Of a DNA stretch of 10,794 nt, positions 1 through 6,414 are shown piece after piece; positions within the stretch are counted from its first letter, which is position 1, and each line of letters opens with the position of its first letter. Both the position numbers and the translations under genes were made by a program. The stretch is from contig JAUXLO010000038.1 in assembly GCA_030623665.1 (NCBI GenBank), forward strand, positions 1 through 10,794, read 5' to 3'. Source of the stretch: Planctomycetota bacterium (lineage in GTDB: Bacteria; Planctomycetota; Brocadiia; Brocadiales; Bathyanammoxibiaceae). Under the pieces are notes generated by a model. It was not told the DNA's origin. It was given only the letters and a program-made list of their open reading frames with translations, and did not search any database.

Positions 1-853
1 TCTCGACCTCCATCTTTATGTCGATTATGCCCCGAAGCATCTCCCCATCGGCCACTTTAGAGGCCATGGTGTTGGCCTCTCTGAACATCTCCTGCACGAG
101 AAACTCTTGTCTCCTACCAGACGGCCCCTCTTCTCTCATGGCATCCTCCAACTGTGAGATATGACTCTTGAGCCTGGCGATCTCCTCCGCAATGTCGGAG
201 CGTTCCGCAAAGAACGCTACCTCTCTGGCCAGGTCACTATCGGAGACTTCCGCATCTATGCCCTGCAACAGAGTAGAAACCCTTTTTCTCAGCCTGTCCC
301 GATAGCAGCTCACAACCTCATGCGCCCCCTTTTCCAGCACATCCAGGAGATTCATTATGCGTTCCTTCGAGCGGATGATTTCTTCTTCCAGGGCCCTCCC
401 TTCCTGTGCACGCATACCGAGCAGTCCGTCCAGTGCAGAATTTACCAGACCCTCCAATACCGGCACCAACTCTTCTACGTTGTCTTCATGCACCCTGGCC
501 TTTTCGCAGATACCGGGTAACGACAATAAGGAGGCTAGGGGCACATCTCCTTCCGGCCCTAATTCCTCCTGCAGCTCCTTCATGGAACGGTAGTAGCCCT
601 TAAGGGTCTCCAGGTTGATGTGAAGCACCGGGGTCTCCTGAACGTGCTTATACTCTATCTCCATGTATACACTGCCCCGGGACAGTTTATCTTTTAAGAG
701 CTTCTCTAACCGCTCCTGATAAGGCAAGAAGGGCTCTGGTATCCTAGTGCTTATCTTCAAAAACCGATTGTTGACAGAACGGACCTCTACCAGAAGGGCA
801 GCATTATCGTCCCTGCTTTCAGCCCTGCCGAAACCAGTCATACTTCTCAGCAT
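1..853 (-). CDS. yicC: YicC/YloC family endoribonuclease, 3' end beyond the window
   Basis: The reading frame stays open from an ATG at 853 to the left edge, giving 284 codons with no stop. The protein begins MLRSMTGFGRAES, and an RSVNNRFLKI segment follows at about residues 26-35; both are hallmarks of the YicC N-terminal domain. Near the right end of the visible part come EEIARLKSHISQLE and then DIKMEVE, which belong to the C-terminal DUF1732 domain and normally lie about ten residues from the end, so little is missing. The family is a stress-related endoribonuclease acting on RNA in the cytoplasm. The gene is last visible in the pheA-tpiA-secG-yicC operon, 33 bases after the secG stop, with only a weak ribosome site (GGAAC). 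In many genomes yicC is followed by gmk, which would lie just left of this window (inference). Recognition is strong; the physiological role is less certain. Confidence 0.93.
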   Translation of the reverse strand, partial: MLRSMTGFGRAESRDDNAALLVEVRSVNNRFLKISTRIPEPFLPYQERLEKLLKDKLSRGSVYMEIEYKHVQETPVLHINLETLKGYYRSMKELQEELGPEGDVPLASLLSLPGICEKARVHEDNVEELVPVLEGLVNSALDGLLGMRAQEGRALEEEIIRSKERIMNLLDVLEKGAHEVVSCYRDRLRKRVSTLLQGIDAEVSDSDLAREVAFFAERSDIAEEIARLKSHISQLEDAMREEGPSGRRQEFLVQEMFREANTMASKVADGEMLRGIIDIKMEVE

Positions 854-886
854 ATCGTTCCAAACACCTAACGTTTGTGCCACTTA

Positions 887-1450
887 TTATTTAGGTGATT
901 CCTTTTGTTCCTTCTCTTTCGTCTCTTGTTTCTCTGCTTTTTGTTTCTCTTGCTCTTCTTGCCAGCCTAATGCGGTACTTGCCGGCTCTTGCTGTGCAGG
1001 GACAGGAGCAGGGGCCATCCCTTCCGCGGGCGGATGCCCCGGTGGGAGACCTTCCATAGGCGGATGTCCGGGCGGAACCTCGACCGGCGGGTGCCCGGCA
1101 GGCATCTCGGCTCTTTGTTCTACAGGGGCCTTCTCAATGAGCGTAAAACTTGAGATCTTTGTCAGACATATGGTGCTGACGATAAAGACCGCCCCTATTA
1201 GATAGGTAACCTTACTCAGGAACGTGCTGCTCCTCGTACCAAAGCTAGATTGGTCCTGTAGACCGCCGATGGCCGCCAGTCCGCCCCCTTTACCCGCCTG
1301 CAGCAATATGGCCCCTATCATCACCGCACACGTCAACACAAGAAATATTTTAAGGGCTGAAACCATCCTCATAAAGGTCATGGTAAATACAATGCCAAAG
1401 ACTACGACGATGGCTAGCGCCCATTTAACTGTCTTTTCGTTCAACTCCAT
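887..1450 (-). CDS. secG: Preprotein translocase subunit SecG with extra N-terminal helix and repeat-rich tail
   Basis: SecG is the small inner-membrane subunit of the SecYEG translocon. The core is plain: a membrane helix (about residues 33-51) ending in LLQAGKGGGLAAIGG, the loop QSSFGTRSSTFLSKVTYLIG, and a second core helix (about 82-98). Two things are unusual. There is an additional hydrophobic segment before the core (about 9-27), so three membrane helices are predicted instead of two. After the core comes a roughly 85-residue tail holding three GHPP(V/M/A)E units (119-143), a Pro/Ala stretch, and a Glu/Lys/Gln-rich end. The total is 187 residues, against roughly 75-120 usual. I chose the ATG at 1450 because GGGAGAGG lies just upstream and it starts 10 bases after the tpiA stop. 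An upstream ATG at 1471 would overlap tpiA and has no better ribosome site. It sits in the pheA-tpiA-secG-yicC operon; tpiA-secG adjacency is common in bacteria. Confidence 0.9.
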   Translation of the reverse strand: MELNEKTVKWALAIVVVFGIVFTMTFMRMVSALKIFLVLTCAVMIGAILLQAGKGGGLAAIGGLQDQSSFGTRSSTFLSKVTYLIGAVFIVSTICLTKISSFTLIEKAPVEQRAEMPAGHPPVEVPPGHPPMEGLPPGHPPAEGMAPAPVPAQQEPASTALGWQEEQEKQKAEKQETKEKEQKESPK

Positions 1451-1460
1451 CACCCTCTCC

Positions 1461-2237
1461 CTATACAGCACTCCTCACTTGTTCAAATGCAGCAGAGATT
1501 ATCTCCAGGAATGAATCGCTCTTTAGACTTGCGCCTCCCACCAAAAGGCCGTTTATGTCCGGTTGTGCCAGTAGTTCGACTGCATTATCCGGTTTAACAC
1601 TCCCCCCGTACAGTATCCTCACACTGGCGGATACGTCTTCACCGTAAGACTCCTTCAGTAGCGCTCGAATGCGGCCATGGACCTCCTGTGCCTGGGTAGA
1701 AGTCGCATTCTTGCCCGTGCCGATGGCCCAGACCGGTTCATAGGCTATGGTCAACCTTGAGACGTCTTCAGGCCTCAGACCCGCCAGGCCCGCCCTGAGT
1801 TGTCTTTCTATAACCTCAAAGGTGCTGCCCGATTCTCGTTCCTCCAGCCTCTCACCAAGGCAGAATATGGGCATTATGCCCTTGGTGAAGGCCGTCCGAA
1901 GTTTTGAATTTATCATCGAATCCGTCTCGCCGAAGACGTGTCTTCTCTCGGAGTGGCCCAGGATAACGTGCGTGCACCCTACCTCCTTAATCATATCACC
2001 CGAGACCTCCCCCGTGAAGGCCCCTTTGTCCTCCCAGTGCATGTTCTGCGCGCCAAGGATGACGCTGCTACCCTCCAAGACGGAGTACACGTCCTCCAGA
2101 AAGACGGAGGGAGGACACACACCTACGTCCACTCCCGTTATGCCCTCGGTGCCGTCCCTCACGGAGCCGGCTAACTCTCTCGATTCCTTTAGGGTCAGAT
2201 TCATCTTCCAATTGCCTGCTATGAAGGGCCTTAGCAC
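1461..2237 (-). CDS. tpiA: Triosephosphate isomerase
   Basis: This cytoplasmic glycolytic and gluconeogenic enzyme interconverts dihydroxyacetone phosphate and glyceraldehyde 3-phosphate. The 258-residue length is normal. The active site is complete: GNWKMN with catalytic Lys11, HVILGHSERR with His95, AYEPVWAIGTG with Glu167 as catalytic base and the start of the flexible phosphate loop, and YGGSVKPDN (210-218) plus LLVGGASL (231-238) for phosphate binding. The start is a GTG at 2237, supported by a consensus AGGAG ribosome site eight bases upstream (2246-2250) that directly abuts the pheA stop. The gap to pheA is 13 bases, and the next gene secG begins 10 bases after this stop, so the genes are almost certainly cotranscribed and probably translationally coupled. 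Nothing in the protein is unusual. Confidence 0.98.
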   Translation of the reverse strand: MLRPFIAGNWKMNLTLKESRELAGSVRDGTEGITGVDVGVCPPSVFLEDVYSVLEGSSVILGAQNMHWEDKGAFTGEVSGDMIKEVGCTHVILGHSERRHVFGETDSMINSKLRTAFTKGIMPIFCLGERLEERESGSTFEVIERQLRAGLAGLRPEDVSRLTIAYEPVWAIGTGKNATSTQAQEVHGRIRALLKESYGEDVSASVRILYGGSVKPDNAVELLAQPDINGLLVGGASLKSDSFLEIISAAFEQVRSAV

Positions 2238-2250
2238 TGAAGAGACTCCT

Positions 2251-3333
2251 TTACGGAAATTGGTTGTCCCTTGGGAATGAGCCCAAGACCTTAAGCTCTA
2301 GGCACACGTGGCTGACCTTTTCCAGCATCCTCTTAATGTTCTCGTCCTGAACATGACCCTCAAACTCTACGTAAAAACTGTAATCCCAGGCCTTTCTGCC
2401 GGAAGGCAGCGATTCTATACTCGTCAGGTTGACGCCGCACTTTTTAAACGGGTGGAGGATCTCGTAGAGTGCACCGACTTGATTCCTTATGTAACACATT
2501 ACCGCCGTCTTGTCCTTACCGCTCGGGCTGGAGAACGACTTACTCAAGACATAGAAACGTGTAATGTTATCGGGATCGTCTTCGATATTGCTGCACAGGA
2601 CGTTTAAGTTGTATGGCTCTGCCACCTCAGCATGGGCTATAGCGGCGGCGTTAGTCTCTCTTTTTGCCATCTGTGCGGCCTCGGTAGTACTGCCAACCTC
2701 CAACAGTTCTACCTCAGGGAGCTTGTTCGAGAGCCAATTCCTGCACTGAGAAAAGACCTGAAGTTTGGAGTATATCCTTTTAACCTCCTCAATGGCACAA
2801 CCGGCCATAAGGCTGTGGTGTATTGGGAGTATAACCTCCGCACAGACCTTAACATCACACTCCTGAAACATGTTAAGTGTCTCGCGTATGCTCCCCTCTG
2901 TAGAATTCTCTGCAGGGACTATTCCATAATTTGCACGGCCCGTTTCCACCTCTCTAAAGACTGCATCTATACCTCTCTGCGGCAAGTACTCGACAGAGGC
3001 ACCAAAACCCCTCCTGGCGGCTACAAAGCTGAAGGTACCCACCGGGCCCAGATAGGAGACCCTAAGGGATTTCTCAAGGGCCCTGGAGCCGGCCATAAGT
3101 TCCCTGTAAATCGCCCTTAAGCAGTCGTCGGGCAGGGGGCCTTTATTCTCTGAGGCAACCCTCTCATAGACCTGTTGTTCCCTGTTAGGGTGATAGACCT
3201 CTGTACTAGTCTGCCTCTTTACCTCACCTATGCGTTTGGCAATCCCTGCACGGTCGTTCAGGAGCTTGACTATCCTTGAATCAAGGTCGTCGATTTGCTT
3301 CCTTAAGGATTCTAACGCACCTTCAGTTTTCAT
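2251..3333 (-). CDS. pheA: Bifunctional chorismate mutase/prephenate dehydratase (P-protein)
   Basis: The protein converts chorismate to prephenate and then to phenylpyruvate, the committed steps of phenylalanine synthesis. Domains in order: an AroQ chorismate mutase helical domain (about 1-88, with LRKQIDDLDSRIVKLLNDR), a prephenate dehydratase domain (about 91-268, with YLGPVGTFS, VPAENSTEGSI, GSTTEAAQMA and the catalytic ITRFYVL at 257-263), and a C-terminal ACT regulatory domain (about 276-355, with GALYEILHPF and SIESLPSGR). The 360-residue length is typical. The second ACT motif reads ESLP where the family usually has ESRP (Phe binding), so feedback inhibition may be altered; this is inference. 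ATG at 3333 has an AAGGG ribosome site about 11 bases upstream. It is first in the operon, behind a sigma-70-type promoter near 3404-3432. Confidence 0.97.
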   Translation of the reverse strand: MKTEGALESLRKQIDDLDSRIVKLLNDRAGIAKRIGEVKRQTSTEVYHPNREQQVYERVASENKGPLPDDCLRAIYRELMAGSRALEKSLRVSYLGPVGTFSFVAARRGFGASVEYLPQRGIDAVFREVETGRANYGIVPAENSTEGSIRETLNMFQECDVKVCAEVILPIHHSLMAGCAIEEVKRIYSKLQVFSQCRNWLSNKLPEVELLEVGSTTEAAQMAKRETNAAAIAHAEVAEPYNLNVLCSNIEDDPDNITRFYVLSKSFSSPSGKDKTAVMCYIRNQVGALYEILHPFKKCGVNLTSIESLPSGRKAWDYSFYVEFEGHVQDENIKRMLEKVSHVCLELKVLGSFPRDNQFP

Positions 3334-3351
3334 TATAATATTGACCCTTAG

Positions 3352-3362
3352 GACAGGCTGTC
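3352..3362. repeat. Short inverted repeat in the pheA leader
   Basis: GACAG and CTGTC face each other around a single base. The repeat lies between the predicted pheA transcription start (near 3397) and the start codon at 3333, where it could be an operator half-site pair or chance. It is too tight to fold as a hairpin. Confidence 0.25.
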
Positions 3363-3403
3363 ATACGGAGGATTTTTTGAAGGCTAAAGTGTTTTAAACC
3401 ATA

Positions 3404-3432
3404 TCAATATCAGAATTTAAGAAGGGTGTCAA
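3404..3432 (-). promoter_or_regulatory. Predicted sigma-70-type promoter of the pheA-tpiA-secG-yicC operon
   Basis: On the minus strand a perfect -35 box TTGACA (3432-3427) is followed after 17 bases by TATTGA (3409-3404). Transcription would start near 3397, leaving a leader of about 64 bases before pheA. The box lies 11 bases from the -35 box of the divergent NYN-gene promoter. Confidence 0.55.
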
Positions 3433-3443
3433 ACAAAATTAAT

Positions 3444-3471
3444 TTGACTGTTACAGCCACATTGATAAAAT
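3444..3471 (+). promoter_or_regulatory. Predicted promoter of the NYN-domain gene and rnc
   Basis: TTGACT (3444-3449) is followed after 16 bases by TAAAAT (3466-3471). Transcription would begin near 3478, that is, downstream of the in-frame ATG at 3470. This is one reason to place the start of the NYN gene at 3524. Confidence 0.45.
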
Positions 3472-3523
3472 GGTATTATATTTTTTCTACCCCGATGTTT
3501 CAAGGTACATAAGAGAGATAGAG

Positions 3524-4108
3524 ATGGCCCAAGATTCTATAAAGTCTTCAAAGTCTTCTGAACAGCGAGTAGGAGTCTTCGTAGACGTACAGAATATGTT
3601 CTATTCGGCTAAGGCGTTGCATCAGTCGAAGATAGACTACTCTAAACTGCTCCAAGAAATCGTTGGTAACAGGAAACTTGTAAGGGCCCTTGCATATGTG
3701 GTCCAAAAGTCAGAGGTGGACCAATCCAGCTTTACAGAGGTCCTGGAGCGGCTGGGTTACGAGATAAAATCAAAAGACCTGCGACTTCGCCCCGACGGCA
3801 CCGCCAAGGGTGACTGGGACATGGGTATAGCTATAGACACCATAGCCATTGCGCCCAAGCTGGACACGGTGGTACTGGTCTCGGGCGACGGCGATTTTGT
3901 ACCCCTGGTAGAGATGCTGAAGGCCCATGGCTGCAGGGTGGAAGTGGTTTCCTTCCGCAAGAGCACCTCCACCGAGCTTGTCATCGCGGCCACAAAATAT
4001 ACCTCCATCGAAGAATCTATGCTGTTTAAGGAGAGAAAATTCCAGAAGGATGAAAACTCAAGAGACCAACAGGAGAGAGAGCCTAAAAAGGTGCCAGAAA
4101 GGACTTAA
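3524..4108 (+). CDS. NYN domain (LabA/DUF88-like) putative ribonuclease
   Basis: The fold is a PIN-like NYN nuclease domain covering about residues 15-165. Conserved acidic positions are visible: VGVFVDVQN (Asp21), KGDWDMGIAID (Asp97, Asp99, Asp105) and LVSGDGDFVPLV (Asp122, Asp124). These form the metal site of NYN/LabA-type proteins, many of which are thought to cleave RNA. The last 25 residues are highly charged and probably disordered. The frame opens at an ATG at 3470, but that codon overlaps the predicted -10 box and has no ribosome site. The ATG at 3524, preceded by AGAGAGATAGAG, gives 194 residues starting MAQDSIKSSK and is preferred. The gene overlaps rnc by 59 bases, which points to an RNA-processing pair. 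The fold is secure; the substrate is unknown. Confidence 0.88.
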   Translation: MAQDSIKSSKSSEQRVGVFVDVQNMFYSAKALHQSKIDYSKLLQEIVGNRKLVRALAYVVQKSEVDQSSFTEVLERLGYEIKSKDLRLRPDGTAKGDWDMGIAIDTIAIAPKLDTVVLVSGDGDFVPLVEMLKAHGCRVEVVSFRKSTSTELVIAATKYTSIEESMLFKERKFQKDENSRDQQEREPKKVPERT

Positions 4109-4775
4109 ATACACCTTTAAAGACATCTCTTTGCTTGAGAAGGCGCTTATACATACATCCTGTAAGCTGGAATACAACGGCAGTAACGAGAGGCTGGAGT
4201 TTCTTGGCGACGCTGTACTTGGGATGGTAATCTCCGGGCACCTCTACAATACTTTTGTTGAATTCAGCGAGGGTGAGCTGACAAAGATAAAGTCAGTGGT
4301 GGTAAGTCAGCCCATATTGGCCAAGACAGGAAACAGGTTAGGGCTTAGCCGGTACATAACCGTAGGCAAGGGGCTTCACGGCAAACACGGTTTCCCAAGG
4401 TCTATCATCGCCAACGTATTTGAGGCCGTCATTGCGGCCGTCTATATAGACGGTGGAATCCGTGCGGCTAGCGATTTTGTCCTCACACACCTATTAGAGG
4501 AAATAAAGCTTGCCTCTAAAGATGAACACGTGAGGAACTACAAGAGCCTCCTCCAACAGTACTGCCAGAAACACCTAAATACTACTCCACAATATAAGAT
4601 AATTGGGCAGCACGGGCCGGACCACGGTAAGACCTTCGAGGTCATGGTCGTAATCAAAGACAATACCTACGGCCACGGCAAAGGCCAGAGCAAGAAAGAG
4701 GCAGAGCAACTCGCCGCCGAAGAAACACTTAACGCCATTGTCTTTGACAAAGGCAGTGCGGCAGCAAAATGCTAG
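4050..4775 (+). CDS. rnc: Ribonuclease III
   Basis: RNase III cleaves double-stranded RNA in rRNA and mRNA maturation as a cytoplasmic homodimer. Domains: a nuclease domain (about 12-152) with the signature NERLEFLGDAVLG (46-58; Glu47, Glu50 and Asp54 match E. coli Glu38, Glu41 and Asp45), then a double-stranded RNA-binding domain (about 160-231, NYKSLLQQYCQK through GQSKKEAEQLAAEETL). In the second metal motif the usual Asp is Asn122 (ANVFEAVIAAVYID), while the catalytic Glu125 is kept. Length is 241 residues, normal for the family. The ATG at 4050 lies inside the NYN gene and its nearest purine run (AGAAGG) touches the start codon, with AAGGAG 16 bases away, so translation may depend on coupling. 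No later start would keep the first helix. The stop shares CTAG with the queC stop. Confidence 0.95.
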   Translation: MKTQETNRRESLKRCQKGLKYTFKDISLLEKALIHTSCKLEYNGSNERLEFLGDAVLGMVISGHLYNTFVEFSEGELTKIKSVVVSQPILAKTGNRLGLSRYITVGKGLHGKHGFPRSIIANVFEAVIAAVYIDGGIRAASDFVLTHLLEEIKLASKDEHVRNYKSLLQQYCQKHLNTTPQYKIIGQHGPDHGKTFEVMVVIKDNTYGHGKGQSKKEAEQLAAEETLNAIVFDKGSAAAKC

Positions 4776-5458
4776 AGTCTGTCCGTCCGGTAGGGTATTG
4801 GATCCTTATGTCCCGCCTCACTAAACGCCTCACGCCGCAACAAACAACTCTGACACCGCCCACAGGCCTTTTCCTCTTCCTTATAGCAAGACCAGCTGAG
4901 ATGAAAGGGCGCTCCCAGTGACATGCCCCTCTTGACTATGTCGCCTTTCCTCATGTGAATCAGGGGTGTCTCCACGGTTATGTGGGTCTCGGGCCTGGTG
5001 CCTGCATCCACAAGCCTATTAAATATCTCGTAATACCGCTCCCTGCAGTCGGGGTAACCTATACGGTCATCCTCCACTGCACCAATGAAAACCTTCTCTG
5101 CTCCTATGACCTCTGCCCACGAAACAGCAGCCATAAGTAGATGCGTATTCCTGAAAGGTACATATGTGGAGGGTACTTTGTTCGTGGTCGTGGTGGATGT
5201 TGGAATGGCAATACCTGAATCGGTGAGACTGGAACCGCCAATGGCGCCCAGATAGGTCATATCTATGACTAATCTCTTTTCCCCGGGTACCGCGTAGCAA
5301 GATGCGATATCGTTAAACGCCTTCAGCTCCCTTTCTTCCGTCTTTTGCTTATAGTTTGCGTGGAGACAGGCCAGCTCAAAGGACTCATTGGCTATGGCCG
5401 CCACCACACAACTATCCATCCCCCCGCTCAGGAGTACCACTGCCAGACCTGCTTTCAT
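4772..5458 (-). CDS. queC: 7-cyano-7-deazaguanine (preQ0) synthase QueC
   Basis: QueC turns 7-carboxy-7-deazaguanine into preQ0 using ATP and ammonia, a step towards queuosine in tRNA. The PP-loop LLSGGMDS (9-16) binds ATP. The family segments YVPFRNTHLLMAAVSWAEVIGAEKVFIGAVEDD (split here at residues 99-131) and YPDCRERY follow. The zinc site is complete at the C-terminus: Cys191, Cys199, Cys202 and Cys205 (CYKEEEKACGRCQSC). The 228-residue length is typical. The ATG at 5458 has an AAGGAG ribosome site 11 bases upstream, lying inside the end of queE; the two genes overlap by 47 bases and must be cotranscribed. The queC product uses the queE product directly. At its other end the gene meets rnc tail to tail with a 4-base overlap and no room for a conventional terminator. 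Confidence 0.97.
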   Translation of the reverse strand: MKAGLAVVLLSGGMDSCVVAAIANESFELACLHANYKQKTEERELKAFNDIASCYAVPGEKRLVIDMTYLGAIGGSSLTDSGIAIPTSTTTTNKVPSTYVPFRNTHLLMAAVSWAEVIGAEKVFIGAVEDDRIGYPDCRERYYEIFNRLVDAGTRPETHITVETPLIHMRKGDIVKRGMSLGAPFHLSWSCYKEEEKACGRCQSCLLRREAFSEAGHKDPIPYRTDRL

Positions 5459-6119
5459 CTCTACACGTGCTCCTTAGCGTTATACCTTCCGGTGTCCCCG
5501 GGGGCCAAACGTATCGTTGGACCTGTATCTGGAAACGGACATCCACCCCATCCTCCAGTATCCAGGAGGCTACCTGTTTGAGCTCTAACTTACCAAAAGC
5601 TACACCGATAAGAACCTTCGCCTTCTCTGTAAGCTTGTATCTTTCTATAACGTCTTTTGCCCAGTCATAATCCCTTCTGGAACTTAACACAAACTTTACT
5701 TCGTCACCGGGCCTCAATCTTTCAATATTTCCCCAATCCACTTTATGGGCCATACCGCTATCAGGACATTTCAGGTCCATAATCCTTATGGCAGCTTCAG
5801 GCAGCACACTTATATCCAGCGTGGCGTTGGTCTCGACCAGCACATGGTAACCATTCTTTATGAGCAATGAGACCAATCCTCCGGTCTCCTCTTGAAGTAG
5901 GGGCTCGCCCCCGGTAATCTCTATCAAATTACACCCCAAGAGCTCAATATCGGAAAGAATCTCATCCTCACTCATGTTCACCCCGTTCTCATAGGCATGG
6001 ACCGTATCACAGTAGTTGCATCTTAAATTACATCCCGTTAGCCTTATAAAGCTGCACGGCAACCCGGCATAGGTGGACTCTCCCTGAATGCTCTTAAATA
6101 TTTCAGTTACCTCTAGCAT
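5412..6119 (-). CDS. queE: 7-carboxy-7-deazaguanine synthase QueE (radical SAM)
   Basis: QueE is a radical S-adenosylmethionine enzyme that contracts 6-carboxytetrahydropterin to 7-carboxy-7-deazaguanine. Visible features: EIFKSIQGEST (6-16), the iron-sulfur motif CNLRCNYCDT with Cys30, Cys34 and Cys37, the SAM-binding ITGGEP (68-73), and an ETNAT segment. The family's C-terminal block appears as RFQIQVQRYVWPPGTPEGI. After it about 22 extra residues (TLRSTCRDESRSGSG and onwards) run into queC, giving 235 in total. A run of C and G in the WPPG codons (near 5500-5508) is a possible frameshift spot: in another frame the protein would stop at a TAG two bases before the queC ATG. The upstream ribosome-site candidate AGGGGG is 12 bases from the ATG at 6119. 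It is first in the queE-queC operon. Confidence 0.95.
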   Translation of the reverse strand: MLEVTEIFKSIQGESTYAGLPCSFIRLTGCNLRCNYCDTVHAYENGVNMSEDEILSDIELLGCNLIEITGGEPLLQEETGGLVSLLIKNGYHVLVETNATLDISVLPEAAIRIMDLKCPDSGMAHKVDWGNIERLRPGDEVKFVLSSRRDYDWAKDVIERYKLTEKAKVLIGVAFGKLELKQVASWILEDGVDVRFQIQVQRYVWPPGTPEGITLRSTCRDESRSGSGTPERGDG

Positions 6120-6140
6120 AAAAGACGTATGCCCCCTTTA

Positions 6141-6166
6141 GACGGTGTTATTTCAGTAAAACCGTC
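6141..6166. repeat. Inverted repeat at the queE transcription start
   Basis: GACGGT (6141-6146) and ACCGTC (6161-6166) form a perfect 6-base inverted repeat with a 14-base centre. On the minus strand its outer edge coincides with the predicted queE transcription start (about 6166), and it ends just before the ribosome site. It could be a repressor operator or a 5'-terminal mRNA hairpin. I do not see the conserved sequence of a class I preQ1 riboswitch. Confidence 0.4.
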
Positions 6167-6172
6167 AAAAAA

Positions 6173-6202
6173 ATTATAAATCAGCCTCCGCCTATTTAGC
6201 AA
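6173..6202 (-). promoter_or_regulatory. Predicted promoter of queE-queC
   Basis: On the minus strand TTGCTA (6202-6197) is followed after 18 bases by a perfect TATAAT (6178-6173). The predicted start near 6166 gives a leader of about 47 bases. Confidence 0.55.
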
Positions 6203-6414
6203 GTGCTTTTAGACCGTTTATAACATATTTTGTGAATAAAGCAAGACCTCTGCAAGACCTTGTGTTTTCGTCCATTACGTCCAAAATCTAGGGATACAAT
6301 TTATCAAGCCCATCTGGAAGAGGGTAGGTAAATCAAGCCCCTGCAAAGGGTTTCGTGAAAGCCATGCGATGATAAGGGAGATCTCGGCCGATTCAAAATA
6401 ATGTCACGCCAAAG
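6179..6414. other. Non-coding stretch with short direct repeats
   Basis: No credible gene on either strand. GCAAGACCT occurs twice, at 6241-6249 and 6252-6260, exactly 11 bases (about one helical turn) apart, as expected of tandem protein-binding sites. ATCAAGCCC occurs at 6303-6311 and 6332-6340. A TACAAT box at 6295-6300 lacks a good -35 partner. The stretch separates the divergent queE promoter from the orphan ORF and mamK-like cluster, so it is the natural place for upstream control of that cluster. No tRNA or known riboswitch core was recognised. Confidence 0.4.

Noticed and set aside
161-603. Plus-strand open frames at the left edge
   Set aside because: They lie antisense to yicC, whose protein matches its family over the whole stretch; they are shadows.
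6300-6400. Possible riboswitch of the c-di-GMP-I type upstream of the small ORF
   Set aside because: Some GGGTTTC/GAAAGCC-like pieces are present, but the conserved core expected of that class is absent.
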